64,000 nt of DNA from Ideonella paludis (lineage in GTDB: Bacteria > Pseudomonadota > Gammaproteobacteria > Burkholderiales > Burkholderiaceae_C): assembly GCF_018069865.1 (NCBI RefSeq), contig NZ_JAGQDG010000001.1, positions 124,001 to 188,000 on the forward strand. Direction: 5' to 3'. Below the pieces are notes generated by a model. The model saw only the letters and a program-made list of their open reading frames with translations, did not search any database and was not told the origin of the DNA. The translations under genes were made by a program, and so were the position numbers. Below are positions 46,301 to 55,626 of this stretch, in pieces; within the stretch, counting starts at the first letter, position 1; the number at the start of each line of letters is the position of its first letter.

Positions 46301-47821
46301 ATGCAGCCCGCTTTGATCAAGACCATCGTAATCGTCGGTGGAGGAACCTCCGGTTGGATGACCGCCACGGCGCTGGCCACCATCCTGAAGGGGCGCTATC
46401 AAATCAAGCTGGTGGAGTCGGATGACATCGGCATCATCGGGGTCGGCGAAGCCACCATCCCGATGATTCAGTTGTTCAACAAGATCATTGGCATTGACGA
46501 GAACGACTTCGTGCGCGCCACTCAAGGCACATTCAAACTCGGCATCGAGTTTGTGAATTGGGGCCAGCTGGGTGACCGCTATATGCATGGCTTTGGCAAG
46601 ATAGGCCAAGACCTTTGGACCACGCGCTTTGACCAGTACTGGCGCAAGATGCGCGCCCTGGGTCGTGCCCAGCCCTTGGAGCAATACTCGATCACGCGCA
46701 TGGCGGCCAAGGCCAACAAGTTCATGCCCGCGACGGATGAGGTTGCTAACTCGCCCCTCAACCACATTGCCCACGCTTACCACTTTGATGCCAACCTCTA
46801 TGCCCGCTACTTGCGCGGCATCGCTGAGCAGCGCGGCGTGCAGCGCATTGAAGGCAAGATTGTTCATGTCAGCCAACGTGAGCCTGATGGCCATGTGGAT
46901 GCCGTGCAGTTGGAGAGTGGCGCGCGGGTAGAGGGTGACTTCTTCATCGATTGCTCAGGCTTCCGCGGCTTGCTGATCGAAGAAACACTGAAGACCGGCT
47001 ATGAGCCCTGGACGCACTGGCTGCCGTGTGACCGCGCCCTGGCGGTGCCATGCTCGTCTGCGCCGCGCTTACTGCCCTACACCCGTGCAACGGCGCACAA
47101 GGCCGGCTGGCAGTGGCGCATCCCCCTGCAACACCGCATCGGCAATGGTCATGTGTATTGCAGTCAGTTCATCAGCGATGACGAAGCGGCGGCCACCTTG
47201 CTCAGCAACCTGGACGGCAAGCCGCTGGCTGACCCGCGCCCTATCCGCTTCACCACCGGTATGCGCAAGCAAGGCTGGAACAAGAATGTGGTGGCCATCG
47301 GCTTATCAAGCGGCTTCTTGGAGCCGCTGGAGTCCACCAGCATCCACTTGATCCAGTCAGCCATTCAGCGCTTGATTAACTTCTTCCCAGATCAAGGCTT
47401 CAATCCGGTCGACATCAAGGAATACAACCGCCAGAGTCGTTTCGAGATCGAGCGCATCCGCGACTTCGTCATCCTGCACTACAAGGTGAATCAGCGCAGT
47501 GATGCCGAGTTTTGGAAAGCCTGTGCAGCCATGTCCGTGCCCGACACCTTGGCACACAAGATCGAGCTGTACCGCGCCCGCGGTCGGGTCCTGCGCATCG
47601 ACGATGAGCTCTTCACCGAAGACGGTTGGCTGCAGGTACTCGAAGGGCAAAACCAGCCGGTGGAAGCCTACAACCCCTTGGCGGATCTACAACCGACCGA
47701 CGACACCGCCGCTTACCTCGAAAGTGTGCGCACCGTCATTGCCAAGTGCGTGAACGTGATGCCAGACCATGAGGCGTATATCGCCAAACACTGCGCCGCA
47801 GCTAAGGTCAACATGGCTTGA
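46301..47821 (+). CDS. Tryptophan-halogenase-like flavoprotein
   Basis: A 506-aa protein of the flavin-dependent tryptophan halogenase family, whose proven members chlorinate tryptophan using FADH2, oxygen and chloride. The FAD motif GGGTSGW (13-19), the catalytic-type Lys79 (TQGTFKLGIEF), the signature WQWRIP (270-275) and Glu344 in FLEPLESTS are all present, at nearly the positions known for PrnA. Homologues sit beside sugar TonB receptors in Xanthomonas and Caulobacter relatives, where their substrate is not established. An in-frame GTG at 46292 is an alternative start. It comes 40 bases before the S9 peptidase. Confidence 0.88.
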   Translation: MQPALIKTIVIVGGGTSGWMTATALATILKGRYQIKLVESDDIGIIGVGEATIPMIQLFNKIIGIDENDFVRATQGTFKLGIEFVNWGQLGDRYMHGFGKIGQDLWTTRFDQYWRKMRALGRAQPLEQYSITRMAAKANKFMPATDEVANSPLNHIAHAYHFDANLYARYLRGIAEQRGVQRIEGKIVHVSQREPDGHVDAVQLESGARVEGDFFIDCSGFRGLLIEETLKTGYEPWTHWLPCDRALAVPCSSAPRLLPYTRATAHKAGWQWRIPLQHRIGNGHVYCSQFISDDEAAATLLSNLDGKPLADPRPIRFTTGMRKQGWNKNVVAIGLSSGFLEPLESTSIHLIQSAIQRLINFFPDQGFNPVDIKEYNRQSRFEIERIRDFVILHYKVNQRSDAEFWKACAAMSVPDTLAHKIELYRARGRVLRIDDELFTEDGWLQVLEGQNQPVEAYNPLADLQPTDDTAAYLESVRTVIAKCVNVMPDHEAYIAKHCAAAKVNMA

Positions 47822-47860
47822 GCGCTTGCGCAACGCAAAGAGAGAGCAAGGAACTCACTA

Positions 47861-49852
47861 ATGCTGACATCGTATCGCCTAGCTTGGAGCATGGTGGTGG
47901 CACTCGGGCTCTGTAGCCCTGCGCTGGCACAGACAGAAGCCTCCACAACGCCGCCCCCCAGCCTCAAGTCCCTGTTTCAGGAGCCCGTTTTTTCCGGCGC
48001 CACCTTGTCACCCAAGGGAGACAAAGTGGCTTTCAAGGTCCGCATCAAAGACCAACGAGCCCGGCTCGTTGTCCTGGATCTCAGCACCCAGCAATCCACG
48101 GTCGTCGCCAGCTTCAACGATGCCTCGGTGGGGCACGTGAATTGGGTGAACAACAACCGCCTGGTGTTTGACTTGGCGGTTTGGCTGCTGCCCGCCAACG
48201 AGCGGGACTTCAATGCCGGTCTCTTTGCCGTCAATGCAGACGGCAGCAATTTCAAAGAGTTGGTGGAGTCAGTCTCTTACTTTGCCAAGCGCCCTGATGC
48301 GCGTGAAATGCTGCCGCAAGGCACCCGCTTCCTGCGCAGCTCAGCCAAGGCTGACAGTGACGACGTCTGGGTGACTTTGGTCGAAGCATGGGATAAGAAG
48401 GTGGGCGCCGATTACCGACGAATCAAGCGCCTTAACACGGTGACCGGGCGATGGGTCGATGTGGACTCACCCCCGCATGCCTCACATTGGGTGTTTGACG
48501 ATCAAGACGAGTTACGCGCGGTCAGCACCGACCGCCGGCAACGCTTAACCATGGAATACCGCGATGTTGGCGGCCCCTGGAGGGTGCTCAGCGATCAAGC
48601 TTCCTTGGAAGGGGACATCGTACCGCTCGCGATCGATAGCCAAGATCAACTCTATGTCAGTAGTCGCCAGAAGGGCGGGTTTGCGGGGGTCTACCGTTGG
48701 GACTTCAAAACTCAGCGGCCCGCACCGACGCCTGTCGCCCATGTGGAGGGTTTCGACATCTTCCCGACCTTTTTGAAGCGACAACAGCAACTCGTGGGCC
48801 TGCGCTTTACGGCAGACGCATCAGTCACGCTCTGGCTGCAAAAAGACGCCCAAGCGCTCCAGGACGCGCTGGACAAAGCGCTGCCTGCAGCCGTCAATGA
48901 ATTGAGCTTTGCACGCCAAGGCGACAGCCCCCATGTCCTGGTCCGCAGCTTCTCCGACCGCAACCCCGGGGTCAGCTACGTCTTCAACCGCGACACCAAG
49001 AAGTTCACCAAACTTGGCGAAGCCAGGCCTGACCTCAAGGGCAGGCTGATGGGTGAGATGGACTTGGTCCGGATCAAAGCCCGGGATGGCCGTGAGGTCC
49101 CGACCTACCTGACCCTGCCGCCCGGCGCCAGCAAGAAGGGTCTGCCACTGGTGGTAATGGTGCATGGCGGCCCATGGTCGCGTGGCGGCGACTGGCGCTG
49201 GAACGAAGAGGTTCAACTGCTGGCCACTCGCGGCTATGCCGTTCTGCAGCCAGAGTTCAGAGGCAGTACAGGCTTTGGGTCCGACCACTTCAAGGCAGGC
49301 TGGAAGCAGTGGGGATTGGCGATGCAGGACGATGTCACCGACGCCACCCGTTGGGCCATTGCGCAAGGCATTGCCGACCCGCAACGCATCTGCATCATCG
49401 GCGCGAGCTACGGCGGCTATGCCACCATGATGGGCCTGATCAAGGAGCCTGAACTCTACCGTTGTGGCGTCAACTGGGTGGGTGTGTCAGACCCACAACT
49501 GCTTTACTCGGTCAGTTGGAGTGACATGACCGATGCCATCAAAGAGTACGGATTGCCGCAATTGCTGGGCGACCCCGTCAAAGATGCCGACCTTCTCAAA
49601 GCCGCCTCTCCACTGCACCAGGCCTCTCGCCTGAAAGCACCATTGTTGATGGTCTATGGCGCCAAAGATGAACGTGTCCCCTTGATCCACGGCGAAAAGA
49701 TGCGCGACGCCCTCAAACCCCACAACTCGAATGTCGAGTGGGTGGTGTTTCCGGATGCTGGGCACGGCTGGGCCGACGAGGAAACTCAGATCAACTTTTG
49801 GAGCCGAGTTGAGAAGTTCTTGGCGAGGCACCTGGCTGCCCCTCAGAAGTAA
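47861..49852 (+). CDS. Exported S9 family peptidase
   Basis: A 663-aa prolyl-oligopeptidase-type peptidase. A signal peptide (MLTSYRLAWSMVVALGLCSPALAQ region, residues 1-24) is followed by a beta-propeller (about 40-400) and the catalytic alpha/beta domain. The triad is Ser516 (GASYGGY), Asp603 (AKDERVP) and His635 (DAGHGW). Such enzymes cut oligopeptides. Its presence in a sugar locus recalls receptor loci that also carry peptidases, but its role here is unknown. GGAA precedes the ATG. It is the last gene before the malE operator. Confidence 0.9.
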   Translation: MLTSYRLAWSMVVALGLCSPALAQTEASTTPPPSLKSLFQEPVFSGATLSPKGDKVAFKVRIKDQRARLVVLDLSTQQSTVVASFNDASVGHVNWVNNNRLVFDLAVWLLPANERDFNAGLFAVNADGSNFKELVESVSYFAKRPDAREMLPQGTRFLRSSAKADSDDVWVTLVEAWDKKVGADYRRIKRLNTVTGRWVDVDSPPHASHWVFDDQDELRAVSTDRRQRLTMEYRDVGGPWRVLSDQASLEGDIVPLAIDSQDQLYVSSRQKGGFAGVYRWDFKTQRPAPTPVAHVEGFDIFPTFLKRQQQLVGLRFTADASVTLWLQKDAQALQDALDKALPAAVNELSFARQGDSPHVLVRSFSDRNPGVSYVFNRDTKKFTKLGEARPDLKGRLMGEMDLVRIKARDGREVPTYLTLPPGASKKGLPLVVMVHGGPWSRGGDWRWNEEVQLLATRGYAVLQPEFRGSTGFGSDHFKAGWKQWGLAMQDDVTDATRWAIAQGIADPQRICIIGASYGGYATMMGLIKEPELYRCGVNWVGVSDPQLLYSVSWSDMTDAIKEYGLPQLLGDPVKDADLLKAASPLHQASRLKAPLLMVYGAKDERVPLIHGEKMRDALKPHNSNVEWVVFPDAGHGWADEETQINFWSRVEKFLARHLAAPQK

Positions 49853-49932
49853 TTCAACTACACAAATCACAACGCCCGCCCGTCGCTCATGCGTGGAATC
49901 CATGAGGCACCACATTGCAATCGATGTCAGAA

Positions 49933-49947
49933 TGTAGTCAAACTACT
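49933..49947 (+). promoter_or_regulatory. Operator-like site, copy 2 (malE)
   Basis: TGTAGTCAAACTACT, with the perfect inner palindrome GTAGT-CAA-ACTAC. It ends only 10 bases before the malE start codon, where a ribosome-binding site would normally be. It matches the site at 43080-43094 at 13 of 15 positions. Binding here would block transcription start or elongation directly. Confidence 0.7.
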
Positions 49948-49957
49948 TTCATGACTC

Positions 49958-51166
49958 ATGGATTCACATCGCCGCCAGCTCTCTGCCAGCGCCCTCGCCT
50001 GGGGTTTGGGGCTTGGCGCGCTGCCCGGCTTGGCGAGGGCGGGGCAGCGCCGTGAGCCACTGATTGTTTGGTTCACAGTCGAAGGCGCCAAGGGCATGCG
50101 GCGGGTAGCCGAGGCCTTTACCCGCGACACCGGTGTGCCGGTGGTGGTGGAAACGCCAGACCCGCAAGACGGCCCGTCCAAGTTCCAACAGGCCTCGTCG
50201 GCCGGTAAGGGGCCGGACATCTACATCTATGCGCACGACCGAGTGGGCGAGTGGGTGGCGGGCGGCCTGCTGCATGAGGTCCACCCCTCGCGCCGCCTGC
50301 GCCAAGACATCGCCGCGCTGGGCTGGCAGGGCTTCACCTGGCGTGGCCGCCAATGGGGTTATCCCATCGCGCTGGAGGCCATCACGCTGATCTACAACAA
50401 GGCCTTGGTGAGCCGCCCACCGGCCAGCTTTGACGAGATCATTGCGCTGGACGATCAACTGGCCCGGCAGGGCAAGCGCGCCATTCTTTGGGACTACACC
50501 AACAACTACTTCACCTGGCCGCTGCTGGCCGCCAATGGCGGCTACCCCTTCAAGGCGCGCGCAGACGGCAGTTATGACGTGCGCGATGTGGGCATAGACC
50601 ACCCGGGCGCGGTGCAAGGCGCCGAGTTGCTGGCCCGGCTGATCCGCGAAGGCCGCATGCCGGCCGGGGCCACTTATCCCGACATGGAAGCCGCGATGGC
50701 CCAAGGCCGGGTGGCGATGATGCTCAACGGCCCCTGGTCGTGGGTGAACCTGCAGCGTGCGGGCATTGACTTTGGCGTGGCCCGGCTGCCGCGCGTGGGC
50801 CAAAAGCCGGCGGTGCCCTTTGTGGGCGTGAAGGGCATGATGATCAACCGCGCCACCCGCCAACGCGAGCTGGCCGTGGCCTTCATCGAAGACTATCTGC
50901 TCACTGTTGAAGGCCTGCGCCACCTGAACGACGCGGAGCCCTTGGGTGCCCCCGCAAGCCAAGCCCTCTATGCCCAACTGGCGCAAGACCCCAAGATCGC
51001 CGGCATCATGGACTCGGCCTTGCAAGGCGTGCCCACGCCGGCCGTGCCCGAGATGGGCCGCTTCTGGTCGTCCATGAAGACCTCGTTGCTGAATTTGACC
51101 GAAGGCCGCCAGAACGCGGCCGACGCAATGCGCTCGGCCGCCCGCCGAGTGAGGGACGCCGGATGA
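49958..51166 (+). CDS. malE: Maltose/maltodextrin ABC transporter, binding protein
   Basis: A 402-aa periplasmic solute-binding protein of the MalE class. The N-terminus has twin arginines (HRRQLSASALAWGLG, about 4-18) before a hydrophobic segment ending ARA, which suggests Tat export. The mature part opens EPLIVWFTVEGAKGMRRVAEAF, then has KGPDIYIYAHDRVGEW and GRVAMMLNGPWSWVN, all close to MalE. It captures maltodextrins for MalFG. No Shine-Dalgarno is visible because the operator occupies that space. Its stop overlaps the malF ATG. Confidence 0.93.
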   Translation: MDSHRRQLSASALAWGLGLGALPGLARAGQRREPLIVWFTVEGAKGMRRVAEAFTRDTGVPVVVETPDPQDGPSKFQQASSAGKGPDIYIYAHDRVGEWVAGGLLHEVHPSRRLRQDIAALGWQGFTWRGRQWGYPIALEAITLIYNKALVSRPPASFDEIIALDDQLARQGKRAILWDYTNNYFTWPLLAANGGYPFKARADGSYDVRDVGIDHPGAVQGAELLARLIREGRMPAGATYPDMEAAMAQGRVAMMLNGPWSWVNLQRAGIDFGVARLPRVGQKPAVPFVGVKGMMINRATRQRELAVAFIEDYLLTVEGLRHLNDAEPLGAPASQALYAQLAQDPKIAGIMDSALQGVPTPAVPEMGRFWSSMKTSLLNLTEGRQNAADAMRSAARRVRDAG

Positions 51167-52689
51167 ACACGCTGATGAAGCAGGCCTGGTGGCGCGCCGC
51201 GCTGGGTGCGCTCTCGGCCCTGGTGCTGCTATGGGGCGTGATGCAGGTCTATGCCTCGGGCCAGACCTTGCTGGCCGTGGTCTTGCTGGCCTGCTCAGCC
51301 CTGGCGCTGTGGACCTACACCTCGCCCCGCACCGGCGCGCTGCGCTATGTGCTGCCCGGCATTGCGACGGCGCTGCTGTTTGTGATCTTCCCCATGGTCT
51401 ACACCCTGAGCCTGGGCTTCACCAACTACAGCATGCGCAATCTGCTGGACTTTGAACGCGCCCGCGAGGTCTTGCTGGAAGAGCGCCTGGTGCTGCAGGG
51501 CACCGAGCGCAGCTTCAGCCTGCACCCGGTGGGCGCTCAAGTGCAGATCCGCCTGGCCGCCACCGGCACAGAGCCCGCGCTGGAAAGCCCGCCCCTCACG
51601 CTGAGCGCAGCCAGCCCGCAGCGCGTGGCGATGCGCCCCACAGCCAGCAGCGCGCCCACCCCAGCGCTGCCGCTGAGCGAGGTGGTGGGGCACCTCGACG
51701 CGCTGCGCCCCCTCACGCTGACCACCCCCTCGAACCAAACGTTAAGCCTGATCAAGCTGCGCGAGTTTGCCCAAACCCAATCGCTCTACCAGGCCGAGCC
51801 CGACGGGGCCTTGAAAGACGCCCTCACCGGCACCCGCTACGCGCCTAACCCCGACACAGGCTTCTTCACCAGCGCAGAGGGCGAGCGCCTGCAGCCCGGC
51901 TACCGCGTGAATGTGGGCTGGGCCCACTATGCGCGCTTGGTGCAAGACGAGCGCTTTCGGGAGCCCTTCTTCAGCGTGTTTGTGTGGACGGTGGTGTTCT
52001 CGGGCCTGACCGTGGTGTTTGCCACCGCGCTGGGCTTGTTTTTGGCGGTGCTGCTGAACTGGGAGCCGCTGGAGGCCAAAGGCCTCTACCGCGTGGTGCT
52101 GTTCTTGCCTTATGCGGTGCCGGGCTTCATCTCTATCTTGATCTTCAAGGGCCTGTTCAACCAAAACCTGGGCGAGATCAACCTCATCCTCAACGCCTTG
52201 TTTGGCATCAAGCCCGCCTGGTTCTCCGACCCGCTGCTGGCCAAGACCATGCTGCTCATCGTCAATGTGTGGCTGGGCTTCCCCTACATGATGGTGCTGT
52301 GCACCGGGCTCATCAAGGCCATTCCGTCTGACTTGTATGAGGCTTCTGCCGTGGCCGGTGCCGGGCCGTGGATGAACTTCCACCGCATCACCCTGCCCTT
52401 GATCTTGAAGCCACTGACGCCGCTGCTCATCAGCGCCTTTGCCTTCAACTTCAACAACTTTGTGCTGATCAGCCTGCTCACCAATGGCCGGCCCGACCAG
52501 CTCGACGCCACCACCCCGGCCGGCACCACCGACATCCTGGTCAGCTACACCTGGCGCATCGCCTTCCAAGACTCGGGCCAACAGTTCGGCCTGGCCTCGG
52601 CCATCTCCACCGTCATCTTCTTGCTGGTGGCAGCCGTGACCCTGGTTCAGATGAAGTTCACCAAGATCAACGACGCGCCCGCGCGCTGA
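51163..52689 (+). CDS. malF: Maltodextrin ABC transporter permease
   Basis: A 508-aa inner-membrane permease. Three or so N-terminal helices (about 10-90) are followed by a large periplasmic loop of some 160 residues, the hallmark of MalF, then five more helices. The cytoplasmic EAA loop, [21 protein letters not shown] near residue 400, is the docking site for a MalK-type ATPase. It overlaps malE by 4 bases, so it is translationally coupled. No ATPase gene accompanies it. Confidence 0.95.
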   Translation: MNTLMKQAWWRAALGALSALVLLWGVMQVYASGQTLLAVVLLACSALALWTYTSPRTGALRYVLPGIATALLFVIFPMVYTLSLGFTNYSMRNLLDFERAREVLLEERLVLQGTERSFSLHPVGAQVQIRLAATGTEPALESPPLTLSAASPQRVAMRPTASSAPTPALPLSEVVGHLDALRPLTLTTPSNQTLSLIKLREFAQTQSLYQAEPDGALKDALTGTRYAPNPDTGFFTSAEGERLQPGYRVNVGWAHYARLVQDERFREPFFSVFVWTVVFSGLTVVFATALGLFLAVLLNWEPLEAKGLYRVVLFLPYAVPGFISILIFKGLFNQNLGEINLILNALFGIKPAWFSDPLLAKTMLLIVNVWLGFPYMMVLCTGLIKAIPSDLYEASAVAGAGPWMNFHRITLPLILKPLTPLLISAFAFNFNNFVLISLLTNGRPDQLDATTPAGTTDILVSYTWRIAFQDSGQQFGLASAISTVIFLLVAAVTLVQMKFTKINDAPAR

Positions 52690-52705
52690 AGAGAACGCAC
52701 ACGCC

Positions 52706-53596
52706 ATGGCCATCGTTCAAGCCCCTTCGCAGCGCTGGCGCAAGCTGGCCGCCCACCTGTTCTTGCTCAGCCTGTGCGCGGTGGTGGTGTTTCCGTTTTT
52801 GGTGGTGGTGTCGGTGTCGCTGCGGCCCGGCAACTTTGCCAGTGGCTCGCTGATCCCCGACAGCATCAGCCTGGAGCACTGGCGTTATGTGTTGGGCTTC
52901 TCGTTCATGGGGCCTGACGGCCGCATGGTGGAGCCTGATCTGCCGGTGCTGCGCTGGCTGTGGAACTCGGTGAAGGTGGCGCTGTTCTCGGGTGCGGTGA
53001 CGCTGCTGCTCTCCACCACCGCCGCCTATGCGCTGGCGCGCATGACCTTCACCGGCCGGCGCCAGTTGCTCACGGGCTTGATGCTGATGCAGATGTTCCC
53101 GGCCGTGCTGGCCTTGGTGGCCATCTATGCCATTTTTGACCGGCTGGGCCAGGCCTTTCCGGCCCTTGGTTTGAACACCCATGCCTCTTTGGTGCTGGCC
53201 TACTCGGGCGGCATTGCCATGCATGTCTGGACGATCAAAGGCTACTTCGACACCATCCCGGCCGAGATGGAAGAGGCCGCGCGGGTGGACGGCGCCACCG
53301 TTTGGCAAACCTTTTGGCGCGTGCTGCTGCCCATGGCCCTGCCCATCTTGGCGGTCGTCTTTTTGCTGGCCTTCATCGGCGCCATCATCGAGTACCCCGT
53401 GGCCTCGGTGCTGCTGAGCCAGCAAGACCAACTCACCTTGGCTGTAGGCGCCAAGCTCTTTGTGCAAGAGCACAACTTCCGCTGGGGCGACTTTGCTGCG
53501 GCCGCCCTGCTCTCGGGCCTGCCCATCACGGTGATGTTCTTGCTGGCCCAGCGCTGGATGATCTCTGGCCTGGCGGCCGGCGGCGTCAAAGGCTGA
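52706..53596 (+). CDS. malG: Maltodextrin ABC transporter permease
   Basis: A 296-aa inner-membrane permease with six helices. Its EAA loop is [22 protein letters not shown]. It ends in GLAAGGVKG, the C-terminal tail that in MalG reaches the ATPase interface. It starts 16 bases after malF and pairs with it to form the channel. Confidence 0.95.
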   Translation: MAIVQAPSQRWRKLAAHLFLLSLCAVVVFPFLVVVSVSLRPGNFASGSLIPDSISLEHWRYVLGFSFMGPDGRMVEPDLPVLRWLWNSVKVALFSGAVTLLLSTTAAYALARMTFTGRRQLLTGLMLMQMFPAVLALVAIYAIFDRLGQAFPALGLNTHASLVLAYSGGIAMHVWTIKGYFDTIPAEMEEAARVDGATVWQTFWRVLLPMALPILAVVFLLAFIGAIIEYPVASVLLSQQDQLTLAVGAKLFVQEHNFRWGDFAAAALLSGLPITVMFLLAQRWMISGLAAGGVKG

Positions 53597-53612
53597 AGTC
53601 AAAGGCTGAGCC

Positions 53613-54947
53613 ATGCAACGCCGCACCTTCAACACCCTGCTGGCCGCCTCGGCCGCCAGCCCTTACTTGCTTCACCCCATGACTGCTTCTGCCGCCCCCA
53701 CTGCCGACATGCCCCACTTGCCCTGGACCCGCCAGGCCAATATCTACGAAGTCAACATCCGGCAATACACACCCGAAGGCACGCTGGGGGCCTTCCAGGC
53801 GCACCTGCCCCGCTTGCAGAAGATGGGCGTGGACATTCTCTGGCTGATGCCCATTCAGCCCATCGGCCGCCAAGAGCGCAAAGGCAGCTTGGGCAGCTAT
53901 TACTCGATTGCCGACTACACCGCCGTCAACCCAGAGTTCGGTGGCCTCGCCGATGTGAAAGCCCTGGTGCAAGACGCCCATGCTCGCGGCATGAAGGTGA
54001 TCTTGGATTGGGTGGCCAACCACACCGCCTGGGACCACCCGTGGACGAGCCAGCACAAAGATTGGTACAAGCTCAATGCACAGGGCGAGATCTTTCCCGT
54101 CACCTTCAATGAAGGCACACCGCAAGTCGAGTACTGGAGCGATGTGGTGGCCCTTAACTACGACAGCGCCGCGCTGCGCGAGGCCATGATTGGCGAGATG
54201 GCCTTCTGGGTGCGCGAGTGCGACCTGGACGGTTTTCGCTGCGACGTGGCGGGCCTGGTGCCCACCGCGTTTTGGAACGAGGCCCGGCGCCGCTTGGACG
54301 CCATCAAGCCGATGTTCATGCTGGCCGAATGGAGCGAGCCCGAACTGCACGAGCAGGCCTTTGACATGAGCTATGGCTGGGACTTGCAAGACGTGTTCAA
54401 AGCCATCGGCAGCGGCAAAGCAGGCGCCGACGCGCTGCGCGCCTGGGTGCGCCAGCCCACGGCCAAACCCTTTCCGGCCCATGCCTACCGCATGCGCTTT
54501 ACCAGCAACCACGACATCAATTCCTGGCACGGCACCGACGCCGAGCTGTATGGCCCGGCTTATGGCGCTTTTGCGGTGCTCAGCTTCACCTTGCCCGGCA
54601 TGCCCTTGATCTACGGCGGCCAAGAAGGCCAGCTCGACCGCCGCCTGGCCTTCTTTGAGAAAGACACCATCACCTGGGCCGGCTTCCCCCGTCAGGCCTT
54701 TTACAGCGAGCTGATCGCCCTCAAAAAGGCGCATCCGGCCCTGGCCAATGGCCAGTACGGCGCGCCCGTTTCGCTGCTGGATGCCGGCAACCCGCAGGTA
54801 TTTGCCTTCAAACGCCAGCAAAACGCCGATTGGGTGCAGGTGGTGGTCAATGTCTCGGCCACCCCGCAGCGCTACCACCTGCAGGGCCAAGAGGCAGAGA
54901 TCGGCCCCTGGCAGTGGGCCATCACCGCCGCCCCCGCAGCAGCCTGA
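53613..54947 (+). CDS. Exported GH13 alpha-glucan hydrolase
   Basis: A 444-aa GH13 enzyme. The N-terminus QRRTFNTLLAASAASPYLL has twin arginines and a hydrophobic stretch, suggesting Tat export to the periplasm. Conserved regions are KVILDWVANHT (I), DGFRCDVAGL with nucleophile Asp (II), MLAEWSEPE with acid/base Glu (III) and TSNHDINSW (IV). It is shorter than the 900-aa enzyme and has no extra binding module. It starts 16 bases after malG and probably trims imported dextrins before ABC uptake. Confidence 0.92.
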   Translation: MQRRTFNTLLAASAASPYLLHPMTASAAPTADMPHLPWTRQANIYEVNIRQYTPEGTLGAFQAHLPRLQKMGVDILWLMPIQPIGRQERKGSLGSYYSIADYTAVNPEFGGLADVKALVQDAHARGMKVILDWVANHTAWDHPWTSQHKDWYKLNAQGEIFPVTFNEGTPQVEYWSDVVALNYDSAALREAMIGEMAFWVRECDLDGFRCDVAGLVPTAFWNEARRRLDAIKPMFMLAEWSEPELHEQAFDMSYGWDLQDVFKAIGSGKAGADALRAWVRQPTAKPFPAHAYRMRFTSNHDINSWHGTDAELYGPAYGAFAVLSFTLPGMPLIYGGQEGQLDRRLAFFEKDTITWAGFPRQAFYSELIALKKAHPALANGQYGAPVSLLDAGNPQVFAFKRQQNADWVQVVVNVSATPQRYHLQGQEAEIGPWQWAITAAPAAA

Positions 54948-55047
54948 GCCCGGCGGGCCGGCGGAGCCTGAAAGTCGTCTGCCCAAGGGCGGCGGGAAAC
55001 AGGCTTGCGACGGGGGATAATCGAGAGGTCTCTCTAATCTGAAGATC

Positions 55048-55626
55048 ATGTCTGAGTCCACTTCGCCTGTAGCCGCCGCGGCCCCCGTGGCCCTCTCTCC
55101 CACTCTGCGTGAGCAGCAACGCCATGCGTTCTCTCGCGAGGAACTGCTGGCCTGCGGCCGGGGCGAGTTGTTCGGCCCGGGCAATGCCCGCCTGCCCCTG
55201 CCCAATATGTTGATGATGGACCGCATCGTCCGCATCGACGACACCGGCGGCGACCATGGCAAGGGCTATATCGAGGCCGAGCTGGACATCCACCCCGACC
55301 TCTGGTTCTTTGGATGCCATTTTGAAGGCGACCCCGTCATGCCGGGCTGCCTGGGGCTGGATGCCTTGTGGCAGTTGGTTGGCTTTTGGCTGGGCTGGCG
55401 CGGCAACCCTGGCCGCGGCCGGGCGCTGGGTGCGGGCGAGGTCAAGTTCTTTGGCCAGGTGCTGCCCACCGTCAAGACCGTGACCTACAAGCTGCACCTC
55501 AAGCGTGTGGTCGAGCGCAAGCTCGTCATGGGCATTGCCGACGGCCACATGTATGCCGACGGCCGCGAGATCTACACCGCCACCGACCTCAAGGTGGGCT
55601 TGTTCACTTCGACGGATAACTTCTGA
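55048..55626 (+). CDS. fabA: 3-hydroxydecanoyl-ACP dehydratase/isomerase
   Basis: A 192-aa hot-dog-fold enzyme that dehydrates 3-hydroxydecanoyl-ACP and isomerises it to cis-3-decenoyl-ACP, the entry to unsaturated fatty acids. Catalytic His91 ([12 protein letters not shown]) and Asp105 (CLGLDALWQ) have the family's 14-residue spacing. The N-terminus is about 20 residues longer than in Escherichia coli. Its TGA shares one base with the fabB ATG (TGATG), so both are translated together. Confidence 0.96.
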   Translation: MSESTSPVAAAAPVALSPTLREQQRHAFSREELLACGRGELFGPGNARLPLPNMLMMDRIVRIDDTGGDHGKGYIEAELDIHPDLWFFGCHFEGDPVMPGCLGLDALWQLVGFWLGWRGNPGRGRALGAGEVKFFGQVLPTVKTVTYKLHLKRVVERKLVMGIADGHMYADGREIYTATDLKVGLFTSTDNF

